From Bacteroidetes bacterium UBA4416 (GTDB taxonomy: Bacteria > Bacteroidota > Bacteroidia > B-17B0 > Aurantibacillaceae), in assembly GCA_002390745.1 (NCBI GenBank), contig DGQK01000028.1:46767-61932 (forward strand): a DNA stretch of 15,166 nucleotides, written 5' to 3'. The number at the start of each line of letters is the position of its first letter. The first letter of the stretch is position 1. The notes beneath the pieces are model-generated. The model was not told the DNA's origin and did not search any database. It saw only the letters and a list, made by a program, of their open reading frames with translations. A program made the position numbers and the translations under genes. Positions 1 through 7,394 of this stretch are shown here, in pieces.

Positions 1-150
1 GGCTCTTTTCGAAGCTCATACGCTCGCCGTCCGGGCTGGAAAAGAAACGACGTGTGAATGGAAAAGGCGCGCAAAGAGGCAACAGGTATTTTGAAGATGG
101 CTTCTGATAGCTTAGGTACCATTCAATGGGAAAAAGCGATCTATGGGCAG
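1..150. other. Window edge, no gene called
   Basis: No gene can be supported here. One plus-strand frame is open from base 3 to a TGA at 105-107 and could be the last 34 codons of a gene entering from the left, which would then converge on the T9SS gene across the shared hairpin at 151-184. A minus-strand frame is also open to the edge and has an ATG at 17-19. Both pieces are too short to identify, so neither is called. Confidence 0.3.
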
Positions 151-184
151 AAAAAAAACCTTCTGCCTGACGCAGAAGGTTTTT
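151..184 (-). terminator. Intrinsic terminator behind the T9SS surface protein
   Basis: An inverted repeat of about 12 bp (AAAACCTTCTGC / GCAGAAGGTTTT, loop CTGAC) ends in eight A residues at 151-158, which read as a U-tract in minus-strand RNA. It lies 26 bp beyond the stop codon of the minus-strand gene ending at 211. The other side carries five T residues, so it could also stop a plus-strand transcript entering from the left. Confidence 0.85.
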
Positions 185-210
185 CCCAAACAAACAAAAC
201 AAAGTCTTCC

Positions 211-2958
211 TTAGTGTTTCACGATCTTGCCTTTGTAAGCCGTATTATTTTTCAGGATCGTGTAGAAATAAATACCAGCCGGGAGCTCGGCCATGTTCAG
301 CTCGCCGCGGTTGGTTTCCAGGTTGTTGCTTTTCAGCACCTGCCTGCCGATGTTGTCGGTAACAGTTACCTGCACGTTTTTATCATCCGCTGTTAAAGGA
401 ATGTACACGATGCCGTTGGTAGGGTTCGGGTAGATCTCCAGCGAATTGTAGCTTCCCGGGCCATCCTCTGTTTCCTCCCCGTTGGTAGCCATGCGCGCGC
501 CTCTTCCGTTCAGCAGGCCGTTGTTGGCTACTTTAAAGTAGCTTTTTTTGCTGGCGATGCAGCCGAAGGCAGAAACCTGTTTCATGTCCACGCAAAAGAT
601 CACACTGCTGAATGCCGTCAGGTTTTCTCCCGGAAGGCCGCCAACGGTGTTATAGTAGGCTTCTGCATAGCGGTCGCGGAAATACTGGCCAGAGCCAAGA
701 GCACCTGTTCCGTCTGCGGTTCCGTCGGAGAAGTAAGGGCTTGCCGATGGATCGAAACCCGTTCCGTTCCCGGAGGTATTAAAATTAAGTACAAGAGTAG
801 CCGTTGGGCTCGAACCGTACTTCAGGAAAACAGGAGGAGCAGGCGTTCCGCCGATGACCTGCCTGTTGCCGCTGGCATCGGCCTCATATACTTCTACGGT
901 ATAAGAGCCCGCAATGCTGAAGTTGGTGATGCCGGCATTGCCTGCACCTTCCCAGCCCGGGGCATTGCCGATGAGGCAGCGGAACAGTGCGAGGTTAGGA
1001 TCGGAAGGCATGGTGGAAGCGATAGCGCCCGGCGTGAGGCAGGCCGCCTTGCTGTTTCCGCTCATAGGCGGGTAGGGTGTGCAGGGAGATTGCTCATACA
1101 CATAGGCATCATAGCTTCCAACGAAAGGAGCAACCGTGATCTTCACATCATCGGGCACCTGGCACACGGTGGTGGTAGCGTTGGATAAGGTGTAGGTGGT
1201 GGTAGATGTAGGGCATACCGTAAACGGGGAAGACACCGTGAGCCCTCCCGGATTTAAGGTGGCCGAAGTCACATTCGTAAACGTAATGGTGGCACAGCTG
1301 CCTACGCAGATGGTTTGGTCGGCAGAAGCCAGCAGCGGGATAATGCTGTTTGTTGTAACCGTGATGGGCAGTTTCTCGCTCTCGCAACCTGCTACCGTGG
1401 AGCTCACATAATAGGTTACCGAGCCGTAGGCCCCCGATGCCGGCGTATTATAGCTGGTTCCCGTAGCTACCAGCGTGGTTGATGGCATGTACCATTTGAT
1501 GGTTGAGCCCGCGGGGCCTGATGCCGACAGCGCTGCGCTGGTTCCCAGGCCGCAAAGGTTCACAGAGGTAGTTGCCACCACGGGTAGCTCGTCGGCGATA
1601 GCTACCTTGCTGAGAAACATATTAGCCCCGGTGGTGAGTGTAACCGTGCCTGCAGAAAATGCCCCGACCTTGTGGCCGGTAAGGATGGCATTGCCGGAGG
1701 CGTCGAGGCTTACCGAAGCAGGATAGGACGAGCTGTTGTCGAGGAAGGGTGCCGCAGAGCCTTTCATCAGGCCCTGTGTGTTGAATTTGGCCAGGATCAT
1801 TTTATTATCGTTATTGCCGAAAACCGCCGGATAGCTTTTGCAGCCGAAAGGAACGGTATTGTTGTCACCGTTGATGGTAAACAGGTAGCTGTCGCCGGCC
1901 GGGCTCACCGTAAATCCGTTCAGCAAATCCCCGCCGGTGGTTCCCGGTCCTCCCATGCGCTTGGCCCATAGATTCGTGCCTGCATTGGAGTATTTGGCCA
2001 CAAACACATCGTAGCTCCCGGCACTTGCCAGGTTGATGCCGGAGATATTGGCAGTGCCTGTATATTGTCCGCCGATATAAACGTTTCCGGTCGCATCGAT
2101 CTCAATGCCTCTTCCGCTTTCCATACCGCCTGTGCCGCTGCCAAGGTTGGTGGCCCAACTCGACGTGCCGGTGGGCGAAAGCTTCATCAACAGCATGCCG
2201 TTGTTTCCCGAGAAGGTGTAGCCGGTGGATACGGTGCCGGTAATCGTAGCCCCTGTATAATTGGCAAGCACATAGCTGTTGCCCGAATTGTCGGCGGCAA
2301 TGCCAAACGCGTTGCTGCCACCGGAAGAGGTGGTGCAGGTCACCGTCCACAAGGGAGCTGTGGGAGCCGTGCTGTAGCTATAGCAGGCTGCAAACATCTG
2401 GCCGTTGTGCTCGCCCGACATAAATACTTTTTGCTGGGAAGGGCTGATCGCAAGATCCCAGCAGTCGGCCGGGTTGCCGTAGGTCACTGCCCATTGCACC
2501 ACGCCGCTGCTGTTGTATTTCGCAAGAAAAACATTGTCGTTGAAGGAGCTGCCTGTGAGCCCTATCGTGGTGGTATTTGTGCTGTACAAAACCATGGTTC
2601 CGCGGTAGGTTCCGGAAACGAAGATGTTAGATCCGGCATCTACAACCACGTCTTTGCCGTAGTCATAAAGTGTGCCGGCCATTTTCACAGCCCACACGGG
2701 AGCGCCTGCCGAGGTGTACCTTGCTAAGTAGCCGTCGCCGTTGCCCAGCGCAGTTAGTGTGTATGAACCGAATATAGCCGAATTATTAATATAAGAGCCG
2801 GCTACATAATTGTTCCCCGAAGCATCGGTCGCAACGGCATTGCCATACTCAATGCCAGGCCCCGATGATTCTGTTGTCCAGCTCCAGGTTTGTGCTGTTG
2901 CCGCTGTTGCCATATACAAGGCCGCAGCCGTTGTGATTGTTTTTAGCAGTGTTTTCAT
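211..2958 (-). CDS. Secreted SBBP beta-propeller / Ig-like protein with T9SS type A sorting domain
   Basis: The protein is 915 aa from the ATG at 2958. This start is preferred over one 23 codons upstream because it begins directly with a signal peptide (MKTLLKTITTAAALYMATA, cleaved near residue 22). Residues about 25-460 hold six or seven repeats with two recurring motifs, D-A-S-G-N-x-Y-V-x-G-x-Y and FLAKY-x-x-x-G-x-x-x-W; these are the marks of the SBBP beta-propeller family. An Ig-like segment with paired cysteines follows (about 470-640), then an unassigned region. The last 77 residues contain YPNPTNG, a VTDNIGRQV strand and LPAGIYFY, the pattern of a T9SS type A C-terminal sorting domain. 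The mature protein should cross the outer membrane and be attached to the surface or released. Ligand and role are unknown. It stands alone: a 251-bp gap lies upstream and a terminator downstream. Confidence 0.92.
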   Translation of the reverse strand: MKTLLKTITTAAALYMATAATAQTWSWTTESSGPGIEYGNAVATDASGNNYVAGSYINNSAIFGSYTLTALGNGDGYLARYTSAGAPVWAVKMAGTLYDYGKDVVVDAGSNIFVSGTYRGTMVLYSTNTTTIGLTGSSFNDNVFLAKYNSSGVVQWAVTYGNPADCWDLAISPSQQKVFMSGEHNGQMFAACYSYSTAPTAPLWTVTCTTSSGGSNAFGIAADNSGNSYVLANYTGATITGTVSTGYTFSGNNGMLLMKLSPTGTSSWATNLGSGTGGMESGRGIEIDATGNVYIGGQYTGTANISGINLASAGSYDVFVAKYSNAGTNLWAKRMGGPGTTGGDLLNGFTVSPAGDSYLFTINGDNNTVPFGCKSYPAVFGNNDNKMILAKFNTQGLMKGSAAPFLDNSSSYPASVSLDASGNAILTGHKVGAFSAGTVTLTTGANMFLSKVAIADELPVVATTSVNLCGLGTSAALSASGPAGSTIKWYMPSTTLVATGTSYNTPASGAYGSVTYYVSSTVAGCESEKLPITVTTNSIIPLLASADQTICVGSCATITFTNVTSATLNPGGLTVSSPFTVCPTSTTTYTLSNATTTVCQVPDDVKITVAPFVGSYDAYVYEQSPCTPYPPMSGNSKAACLTPGAIASTMPSDPNLALFRCLIGNAPGWEGAGNAGITNFSIAGSYTVEVYEADASGNRQVIGGTPAPPVFLKYGSSPTATLVLNFNTSGNGTGFDPSASPYFSDGTADGTGALGSGQYFRDRYAEAYYNTVGGLPGENLTAFSSVIFCVDMKQVSAFGCIASKKSYFKVANNGLLNGRGARMATNGEETEDGPGSYNSLEIYPNPTNGIVYIPLTADDKNVQVTVTDNIGRQVLKSNNLETNRGELNMAELPAGIYFYTILKNNTAYKGKIVKH

Positions 2959-3209
2959 AAGTTTTAGTTTAGTGTTGCCTACTCTGGTTGAAGCTTTTCG
3001 GCGCCCGCTTATATGCATACCCGGCAATGATAAAACAAAAAGACTTACGGCGCCACTCGTATAAATACCGGAAAAGCACGTAAAATTGCGTGATGTTATT
3101 TCCTCGCAAAGAAGGCCGGAGGAGCAGAAAGATCTTTAATGCCGTGGATGATGTTCAGCCGCAGGGCTGCGGAGAAGCGGTAAATGCACACATGGAAATG
3201 ACCAGCTGA
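2959..3209. other. Intergenic region upstream of the T9SS gene
   Basis: These 251 bp separate the start of the surface protein from the end of the cation exporter, both on the minus strand. The surface-protein promoter should lie here, but I see no good match to the Bacteroidota -7 element TAnnTTTG. A short CCGCA/TGCGG hairpin at 3159-3172 has no U-tract and is not a convincing terminator for the upstream gene. Confidence 0.4.
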
Positions 3210-4118
3210 TTAATCAGTCTTGCAGTGTTCCGTAGGAGCAAGCAGCTCCGTTTCAAAGGTAGCGTGATGAATATTCAGGTGCTCAAGCCCGTGCCTGAGC
3301 TCCTGCTTGAGATCGGCTACTTCGTGTTCGCTGAGGCCTTTCTCCAGCACGAGGTGAGCTGTCATGGCATTGCGCGTGGTGCCTATTGCCCAGATGTGAA
3401 TGTGGTGAACCCGGCTCACGCCCTTTTGGCCTTCCATGAACTGTTTTATCTTCGCAGAGTCGATGCCCGTAGGAACCGCATCCATGGAGAGTTTCAGGCT
3501 TTCGGTGAGAAGGCCCCAGGTGCTGTACAGCACAATAACCATGATGACGATGCTGATGAGCGGATCGATCCAGGCGATGCCCGTGCGGGCGATGATAAAT
3601 CCCGCCACGACCACGCCGGCAGATACCAGCGCATCCGTCACGAGGTGAAGGTAGGCGCCCTTCACATTCAGGTCGCTGTCCTTATCCTTAAAGAATAAAA
3701 AAGCGGAAGCCCCGTTGATGAGGATGCCGATCCCGGCCACAATGCTGATGGTATAGCCGGCAGTAGGCTCCGGGTGCATGAAGCGCTGGATCGCTTCCCA
3801 GCCGATGCTTCCTACCGCCACCAGGAGTATCACCGCATTGGCGAGCGAGGCAAGGATGGTGCTTTTGTGATAGCCGTAGGTGTACACGGTTGTGGCTTTG
3901 CGTTTTGCCATCCCATAGGCAAAAAGCGAGAGGGCCAGTGTGGCCACATCGCTCAGGTTGTGCCCTGCGTCGGACAGCAAAGCCAGGGAGTTGGTGTAAA
4001 AGCCGCAGATAAATTCAACGATCACAAAAGCAAGGTTGAGAACGATGCCCGTGATAAAGGCCTTGCCTACGTGGCTGAGGCTTTGTGGCGAATGATGATG
4101 AGCGTGATCGTGCGGCAT
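3210..4118 (-). CDS. Cation diffusion facilitator (Zn2+/H+ antiporter, CzcD/ZitB type)
   Basis: A 302-aa inner-membrane metal exporter of normal length for the family. After a short His-rich N-terminus (HDHAHHH, residues 3-9) come six predicted transmembrane helices between about 20 and 205. The two metal-site motifs are intact: H53-N-L-S-D57 in helix 2 and H158-L-V-T-D162 in helix 5. The His-x3-Asp pairing is typical of zinc-transporting CDFs of the CzcD/ZitB/ZnT group. The C-terminal domain (about 215-292, including RVHHIHIWAIG) is the usual cytoplasmic ferredoxin-like dimerisation domain. Its family role is to expel Zn2+, and sometimes Co2+ or Cd2+, using the proton gradient. It appears monocistronic: a terminator lies between it and the dehydrogenase upstream, and no RND efflux partner is visible. 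Exact metal preference is inferred from the motifs. Confidence 0.93.
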   Translation of the reverse strand: MPHDHAHHHSPQSLSHVGKAFITGIVLNLAFVIVEFICGFYTNSLALLSDAGHNLSDVATLALSLFAYGMAKRKATTVYTYGYHKSTILASLANAVILLVAVGSIGWEAIQRFMHPEPTAGYTISIVAGIGILINGASAFLFFKDKDSDLNVKGAYLHLVTDALVSAGVVVAGFIIARTGIAWIDPLISIVIMVIVLYSTWGLLTESLKLSMDAVPTGIDSAKIKQFMEGQKGVSRVHHIHIWAIGTTRNAMTAHLVLEKGLSEHEVADLKQELRHGLEHLNIHHATFETELLAPTEHCKTD

Positions 4119-4187
4119 GCGGTAAGCGTTTTAATAAAGGTACGTCAGCCCTGCTACATTTCCAAAACGGACAGAAGCCTTTGCATG

Positions 4188-4219
4188 AAAAAAGGCAGTA
4201 GGGTATATACTGCCTTTTT
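4188..4219 (-). terminator. Intrinsic terminator behind the alcohol dehydrogenase
   Basis: AAAAAGGCAGTA (4189-4200) pairs with TACTGCCTTTTT (4208-4219) around a 7-base loop. Six A residues at 4188-4193 give the U-tract in minus-strand RNA. It lies 56 bp past the stop of the dehydrogenase and upstream of the CDF start, so it separates the two transcripts. Confidence 0.85.
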
Positions 4220-4274
4220 CTTTTATTGTACATGAAGCTGTGCAATCGGGTGCCGGTTCCGGCCCACGCGCCTG

Positions 4275-5321
4275 TTACGACAGCGTGGCCATATCGATCA
4301 CAAAGCGGTATTTCACATCGCCTTTCAGCATCCGCTCATAAGCCGTGTTGATGTCCTTCATGGCGATCATCTCCACATCCGATACGATGTTATGCTCCGC
4401 GCAGTAGTCCAGCATTTCCTGTGTTTCGGGAAGCCCGCCGATGAGCGAGCCGGCCAGGCTTTTCCGGCCGCCGATGAGGCTGAATGCCATGATCTGGGAT
4501 GGGGTAGGAGGAGCGCCTACACAGATCATCACGCCGTCCGTGTTCAGCATATTCAGGTAATCATTGTAGTTGTGCGGAGCCGATACCGTGTCGATGATGA
4601 AGTCGAACCTGCCTTTCAGCGCGTTGATTTGCGCAGGATCTTTGGTGAGGGCAAAGTGGTGCGCGCCGAGGCGTTGGGCGTCTTTTTCCTTTTCGGGAGA
4701 AGAGCTGAGCATGGTAACTTCCGCGCCGAAGGATGCGGCAAACTTCACCGCCATGTGTCCCAGGCCGCCAAGCCCGACAACCGCTACCTGGTGCCCTTTG
4801 CCTACTTTCCAGTGCCTCAGCGGCGAGTAGGTGGTGATGCCGGCGCACAGGAGAGGCGCTACAGCCTGTAGCGGAAGTTTTTCAGACACTTTCAGCACGA
4901 AGCTCTCGTCTACCACAATCTCTTTGGAGTAGCCGCCGTAGGTGAAGCCCCCCAGGTGCTTGTCTTTGGCATTGTAGGTGCCGGTCGAGCCGTTCCTGCA
5001 AAATTGCTCAAGGCCTTTCCGGCAGTTGTCGCAGTCGCGGCAGGAGTCTACCAGGCAGCCTACACCGGCAAGGTCGCCGGCTTTGAATTTTTTGACGTGT
5101 GCGCCCACTGCCGTCACGCGGCCCACGATCTCGTGGCCGGGAACCACAGGGTAATGTGTGCCCTGCCATTCGTTCTTTGCGACGTGCAGGTCGGAGTGGC
5201 ATACGCCGCAATACAGGATGTCGAATTTTACATCGTGCGGGCCTACGTCTCTTCGGTCGATGGTATAGGGGCCGAGGGCTGTGTCGGCGCTTTGTGCAGC
5301 ATAAGCTTTCGTTGTTGTCAT
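4275..5321 (-). CDS. NADP-dependent zinc alcohol dehydrogenase (cinnamyl-alcohol dehydrogenase / YahK type)
   Basis: A 348-aa cytosolic medium-chain dehydrogenase, full length. The catalytic zinc ligands are C41 (CGVCHSD), H63 (PGHE) and C159 (LLCAG). The four-cysteine structural zinc loop is C94, C97, C100 and C108. The Rossmann motif GLGGLG is at 183-188. The stretch LSSSPEK after the second beta-strand (205-211) has serines where NAD enzymes keep an acidic residue, which points to NADP. Overall it resembles E. coli YahK and the CAD family, which interconvert aldehydes and primary alcohols. Its physiological substrate is unknown; aldehyde detoxification is a reasonable inference. The ATG at 5321 gives the usual family N-terminus. 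It is followed by its own terminator and preceded by a 249-bp region with operator-like palindromes. Confidence 0.93.
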   Translation of the reverse strand: MTTTKAYAAQSADTALGPYTIDRRDVGPHDVKFDILYCGVCHSDLHVAKNEWQGTHYPVVPGHEIVGRVTAVGAHVKKFKAGDLAGVGCLVDSCRDCDNCRKGLEQFCRNGSTGTYNAKDKHLGGFTYGGYSKEIVVDESFVLKVSEKLPLQAVAPLLCAGITTYSPLRHWKVGKGHQVAVVGLGGLGHMAVKFAASFGAEVTMLSSSPEKEKDAQRLGAHHFALTKDPAQINALKGRFDFIIDTVSAPHNYNDYLNMLNTDGVMICVGAPPTPSQIMAFSLIGGRKSLAGSLIGGLPETQEMLDYCAEHNIVSDVEMIAMKDINTAYERMLKGDVKYRFVIDMATLS

Positions 5322-5453
5322 ATGTAATCTGGTTTAGTGGTTGATGCGTTTATGAGGTAACAGGGACCAAAGCATATTGTTCATGTCTTTTCAGGAATCT
5401 GTTTGGATGCCCATGCAAAATTAAAAAAGATTTAATGTTTGCGAACCATTGTG

Positions 5454-5550
5454 AAACGTTTTATACATACTGGCATGTGAACCATGTCATGATGCGTAGC
5501 AGCCAGGCGTATCCGTAAACCAAAACGTTTCCCGCGGAGAGGAAACGTTT
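5454..5550. promoter_or_regulatory. Three AAACGTTT palindromes upstream of the alcohol dehydrogenase
   Basis: The 8-base palindrome AAACGTTT occurs at 5454-5461, 5523-5530 and 5543-5550. The first is embedded in TGAAACGTTTTA, which resembles the CG-centred operators of LacI-family repressors. The other two form a perfect 10-bp inverted repeat, AAACGTTTCC / GGAAACGTTT, with an 8-base spacer. The block lies 130-230 bp before the dehydrogenase start and just after the small lipoprotein stop. It could therefore be an operator array for the dehydrogenase, or the last two copies could be a hairpin ending the lipoprotein transcript. Only four T residues follow that hairpin on the minus strand, so termination would be weak. 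Confidence 0.4.
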
Positions 5551-5570
5551 AGAATGAGCTCAGGCTGTGG

Positions 5571-5768
5571 CTAGTTGACGGCAACAGTGCCATTGGAGTG
5601 GCTGCAATTGCTCTTGCAGCGTTCGAGCGCTTTGGCTTTCGACAGGGCTTTCACCTGCCCGTTGACAAGCCCGGTGCCGGCATCGCAGCTGCAATTATAG
5701 GTTTTGGAGCAGGCAGTCAGTGACACGGCGACAGAGGCCATGAGGATGTACATGAAATTGGTTTTCAT
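5571..5768 (-). CDS. Small cysteine-rich lipoprotein
   Basis: A 65-aa protein of no recognised family. The first 20 residues form a lipoprotein signal with a good lipobox (S-L-T-A-C20), so the mature chain is only about 46 residues, anchored by a lipidated cysteine in the cell envelope. It lacks the acidic surface-export signal seen after the cysteine in many Bacteroidota surface lipoproteins, so a periplasm-facing location is more likely. Four further cysteines are arranged as C26-S-C28 and C51-K-S-N-C55, suggesting two disulfides or a small metal site. The middle is lysine-rich (KALSKAKALERCK). It stands alone, with a 249-bp gap to the left and a divergent gene to the right. The function is unknown. 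Confidence 0.75.
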   Translation of the reverse strand: MKTNFMYILMASVAVSLTACSKTYNCSCDAGTGLVNGQVKALSKAKALERCKSNCSHSNGTVAVN

Positions 5769-6017
5769 CGGTTTTAAAGGGTTGGTTTTAGTTTTGTATA
5801 CCCCGGCAGCCAGCTTCGCGGCAGGGTGTGTCTTTAAAACGATCAGCTGAATGCGTTTGTTAAGTAACGCCTGAGCTGTTTAAAATATTGTGAAGCAATT
5901 GTTCATTAGTTTTTTGTACTTCGCGCGTTGAGAAGTAAAACGGCATGATTGTGGCTTGCTTTCCGGAGAATACCTGTCCCTTTTTTTTAACCGTAAATAT
6001 TCGGATATTTGCAAAGC
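5769..6017. other. Divergent intergenic region
   Basis: These 249 bp lie between the minus-strand small lipoprotein and the plus-strand TPR gene, so both promoters should be here. A plus-strand TAGTTTTG at 5789-5796 matches the Bacteroidota -7 consensus TAnnTTTG, but no clear -33 element is correctly spaced before it. No RNA gene is recognisable. Confidence 0.35.
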
Positions 6018-6629
6018 ATGAGAGCTCCCTTATACCATACAATTGCCCTGATTTCTTTTATAGTGTTGGTGAAGCCCCTGAGCGCACAAAGCAGTTCTGA
6101 GCTCGCCTTTTCCAAAAGTTACTCGTTCGAATACGATACGCAATATGCCAAAGCCATTGAGGTGATGACTGCGCTCAACTCCGATGCCTACGAGGTAAAC
6201 CTTCGCCTGGGCTGGTTGCATTACCTCAATAAAGATTATCAGAAATCCGAAGCATATTATAAGAAAGCGATAGCCGGCGAGTCTTCATCCGTTGAGGCCC
6301 GTTTTGGAATTGTGCTGCCTCTGGCCGCCCTTGGTAACTGGAATGCCGTGCTGGGGCATTACCTCGACATCCTGAAAATCGATCCCAATAATTCCATCGC
6401 CAATTACCGCACCGGCTACATCTACTACTCGCGGAAAGACTATGCCAATGCCATGGTTTACACCGGGAAAGTGATCAAAATGTATCCCTTTGATTACGAC
6501 AGCAACCTGCTTGCCGGAAAGGTGATGATGGCGCAGGGAAAGAATGCCGAAGCCAAAAAGTATTTCAACAGGGCGATCGAGTACAACCCCCAGTCGGAAG
6601 AGGCCAAAGCGGCCCTCAAAAAGCTTTAG
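6018..6629 (+). CDS. Secreted TPR-repeat protein
   Basis: A 203-aa protein from the ATG at 6018; a TTG three codons earlier is a less likely start. Residues 1-24 look like a cleavable Sec signal peptide (hydrophobic core IALISFIVLV, ending LSAQ), so it should be periplasmic or envelope-associated. The rest is almost entirely tetratricopeptide helices, with repeat-like units such as NLRLGWLHYLNKDYQKSEAY, NYRTGYIYYSRKDYANAMVY and LLAGKVMMAQGKNAEAKKYF, roughly four to five repeats in all. TPR domains bind protein partners, and nothing identifies the partner here. It is followed by a 153-bp gap before the receiver-domain gene, so it may be its own unit. Another TPR protein sits at the right end of the window, but the two are not obvious copies. 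Confidence 0.85.
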   Translation: MRAPLYHTIALISFIVLVKPLSAQSSSELAFSKSYSFEYDTQYAKAIEVMTALNSDAYEVNLRLGWLHYLNKDYQKSEAYYKKAIAGESSSVEARFGIVLPLAALGNWNAVLGHYLDILKIDPNNSIANYRTGYIYYSRKDYANAMVYTGKVIKMYPFDYDSNLLAGKVMMAQGKNAEAKKYFNRAIEYNPQSEEAKAALKKL

Positions 6630-6782
6630 GGTGCGCTGCATAACGGGGCTGTTTTGTGTAGCTTCCACCTCTGGAAGGCTGATCGTGCCGCTGTTTTAAT
6701 CCTGAAATTCCCTTCGTTTGCCGCAATCATTTCGTATCCTGCATTTCCGGTGTTAAATTAATAGCTGGAAAACCTTTGCCCG

Positions 6783-7307
6783 ATGGATAACAGAGAATAT
6801 ACCAGCATCCTGATCATCGATGATGACCCCATGCTGTCGGCAGCCCTGAAGAGCGACCTGGAGAGAACCTTTGCGAAGCATAACCTGCGGATCTCCTTAT
6901 CCGGTACCGGAGAAGAAAGCAAAGCCCCTGTTTCAGGGAAGCCTGATGTGGTGATCGTGGATTGTTACCAAAACAGTAAAGAGCGGAATGGCATAAACGG
7001 CATCGGGATCGTAGACATGGTGAGGCAGGAAAGCCCGGATACGGAAGTCATCCTGTTTAGCCCCGAAGAGCAGGCCGATATTGCGGTGAAAGCCATGCAC
7101 TATGGCGCCCACGATTACATTGTGAAGAACGATTATATGTTCCGCAAGCTCAACATGTCGGTCATGCAGTGCCTCAAACTGAAGCAACTGAAAGCAGAGG
7201 TCCGTGCCCAGCGTATAAAGAGCAACATCCTCATGGTATCGCTGGTTCTGGTAGCGGGTTTGCTGATCGCCCTCCGCATCTTGGCACCCGGTGTGCCGGG
7301 GCATTGA
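6783..7307 (+). CDS. Stand-alone response-regulator receiver domain with C-terminal membrane anchor
   Basis: A 174-aa protein with one receiver (REC) domain at residues about 7-135. The acidic pocket D13-D14-D15, the phospho-acceptor D60 (VVIVD60C), the switch serine S93 (ILFS) and the conserved lysine K115 (YIVK) are all present, so it should be phosphorylatable. A short, basic linker helix follows (KLKQLKAEVRAQRIK). The protein then ends in one hydrophobic segment (about 149-166, ILMVSLVLVAGLLIAL) plus a short tail. There is no DNA-binding or enzymatic output domain. The segment should tether the receiver to the inner membrane with REC in the cytoplasm. It lies 87 bp before the hybrid kinase on the same strand, and a role as its partner or phosphate sink is a reasonable inference. 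Confidence 0.85.
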   Translation: MDNREYTSILIIDDDPMLSAALKSDLERTFAKHNLRISLSGTGEESKAPVSGKPDVVIVDCYQNSKERNGINGIGIVDMVRQESPDTEVILFSPEEQADIAVKAMHYGAHDYIVKNDYMFRKLNMSVMQCLKLKQLKAEVRAQRIKSNILMVSLVLVAGLLIALRILAPGVPGH

Positions 7308-7394
7308 TTTTAAGGAAAGCCCGTTAAAGGTCCATATAATCAGCAAACAATTCCGTATTTTCACTACCTCATCTGGAAGCAAGATCAGCAGCTT

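Noticed and set aside
1..107. Possible gene ends or starts in several frames at the left edge
   Set aside because: More than one frame is open and each piece is under 40 codons, with no recognisable motif.
2065..2727. A 220-codon open frame on the plus strand
   Set aside because: It is antisense to the repetitive beta-propeller gene. Low-complexity Ala/Gly/Arg/His content marks it as a shadow.
3206..3217. Perfect 12-base palindrome CTGATTAATCAG over the stop codon of the cation exporter
   Set aside because: No loop for a hairpin, no U-tract, and the position inside coding sequence makes a regulator site unlikely. Probably chance.
5860..6042. A 60-codon open frame on the minus strand between the lipoprotein and the TPR gene
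   Set aside because: It overlaps the start of the TPR gene and shows no signal peptide, family motif or terminator.
6662..6677. CTTCCA/TGGAAG hairpin after the secreted TPR gene
   Set aside because: The stem is only 6 bp and no T-run follows, so I did not call it a terminator.
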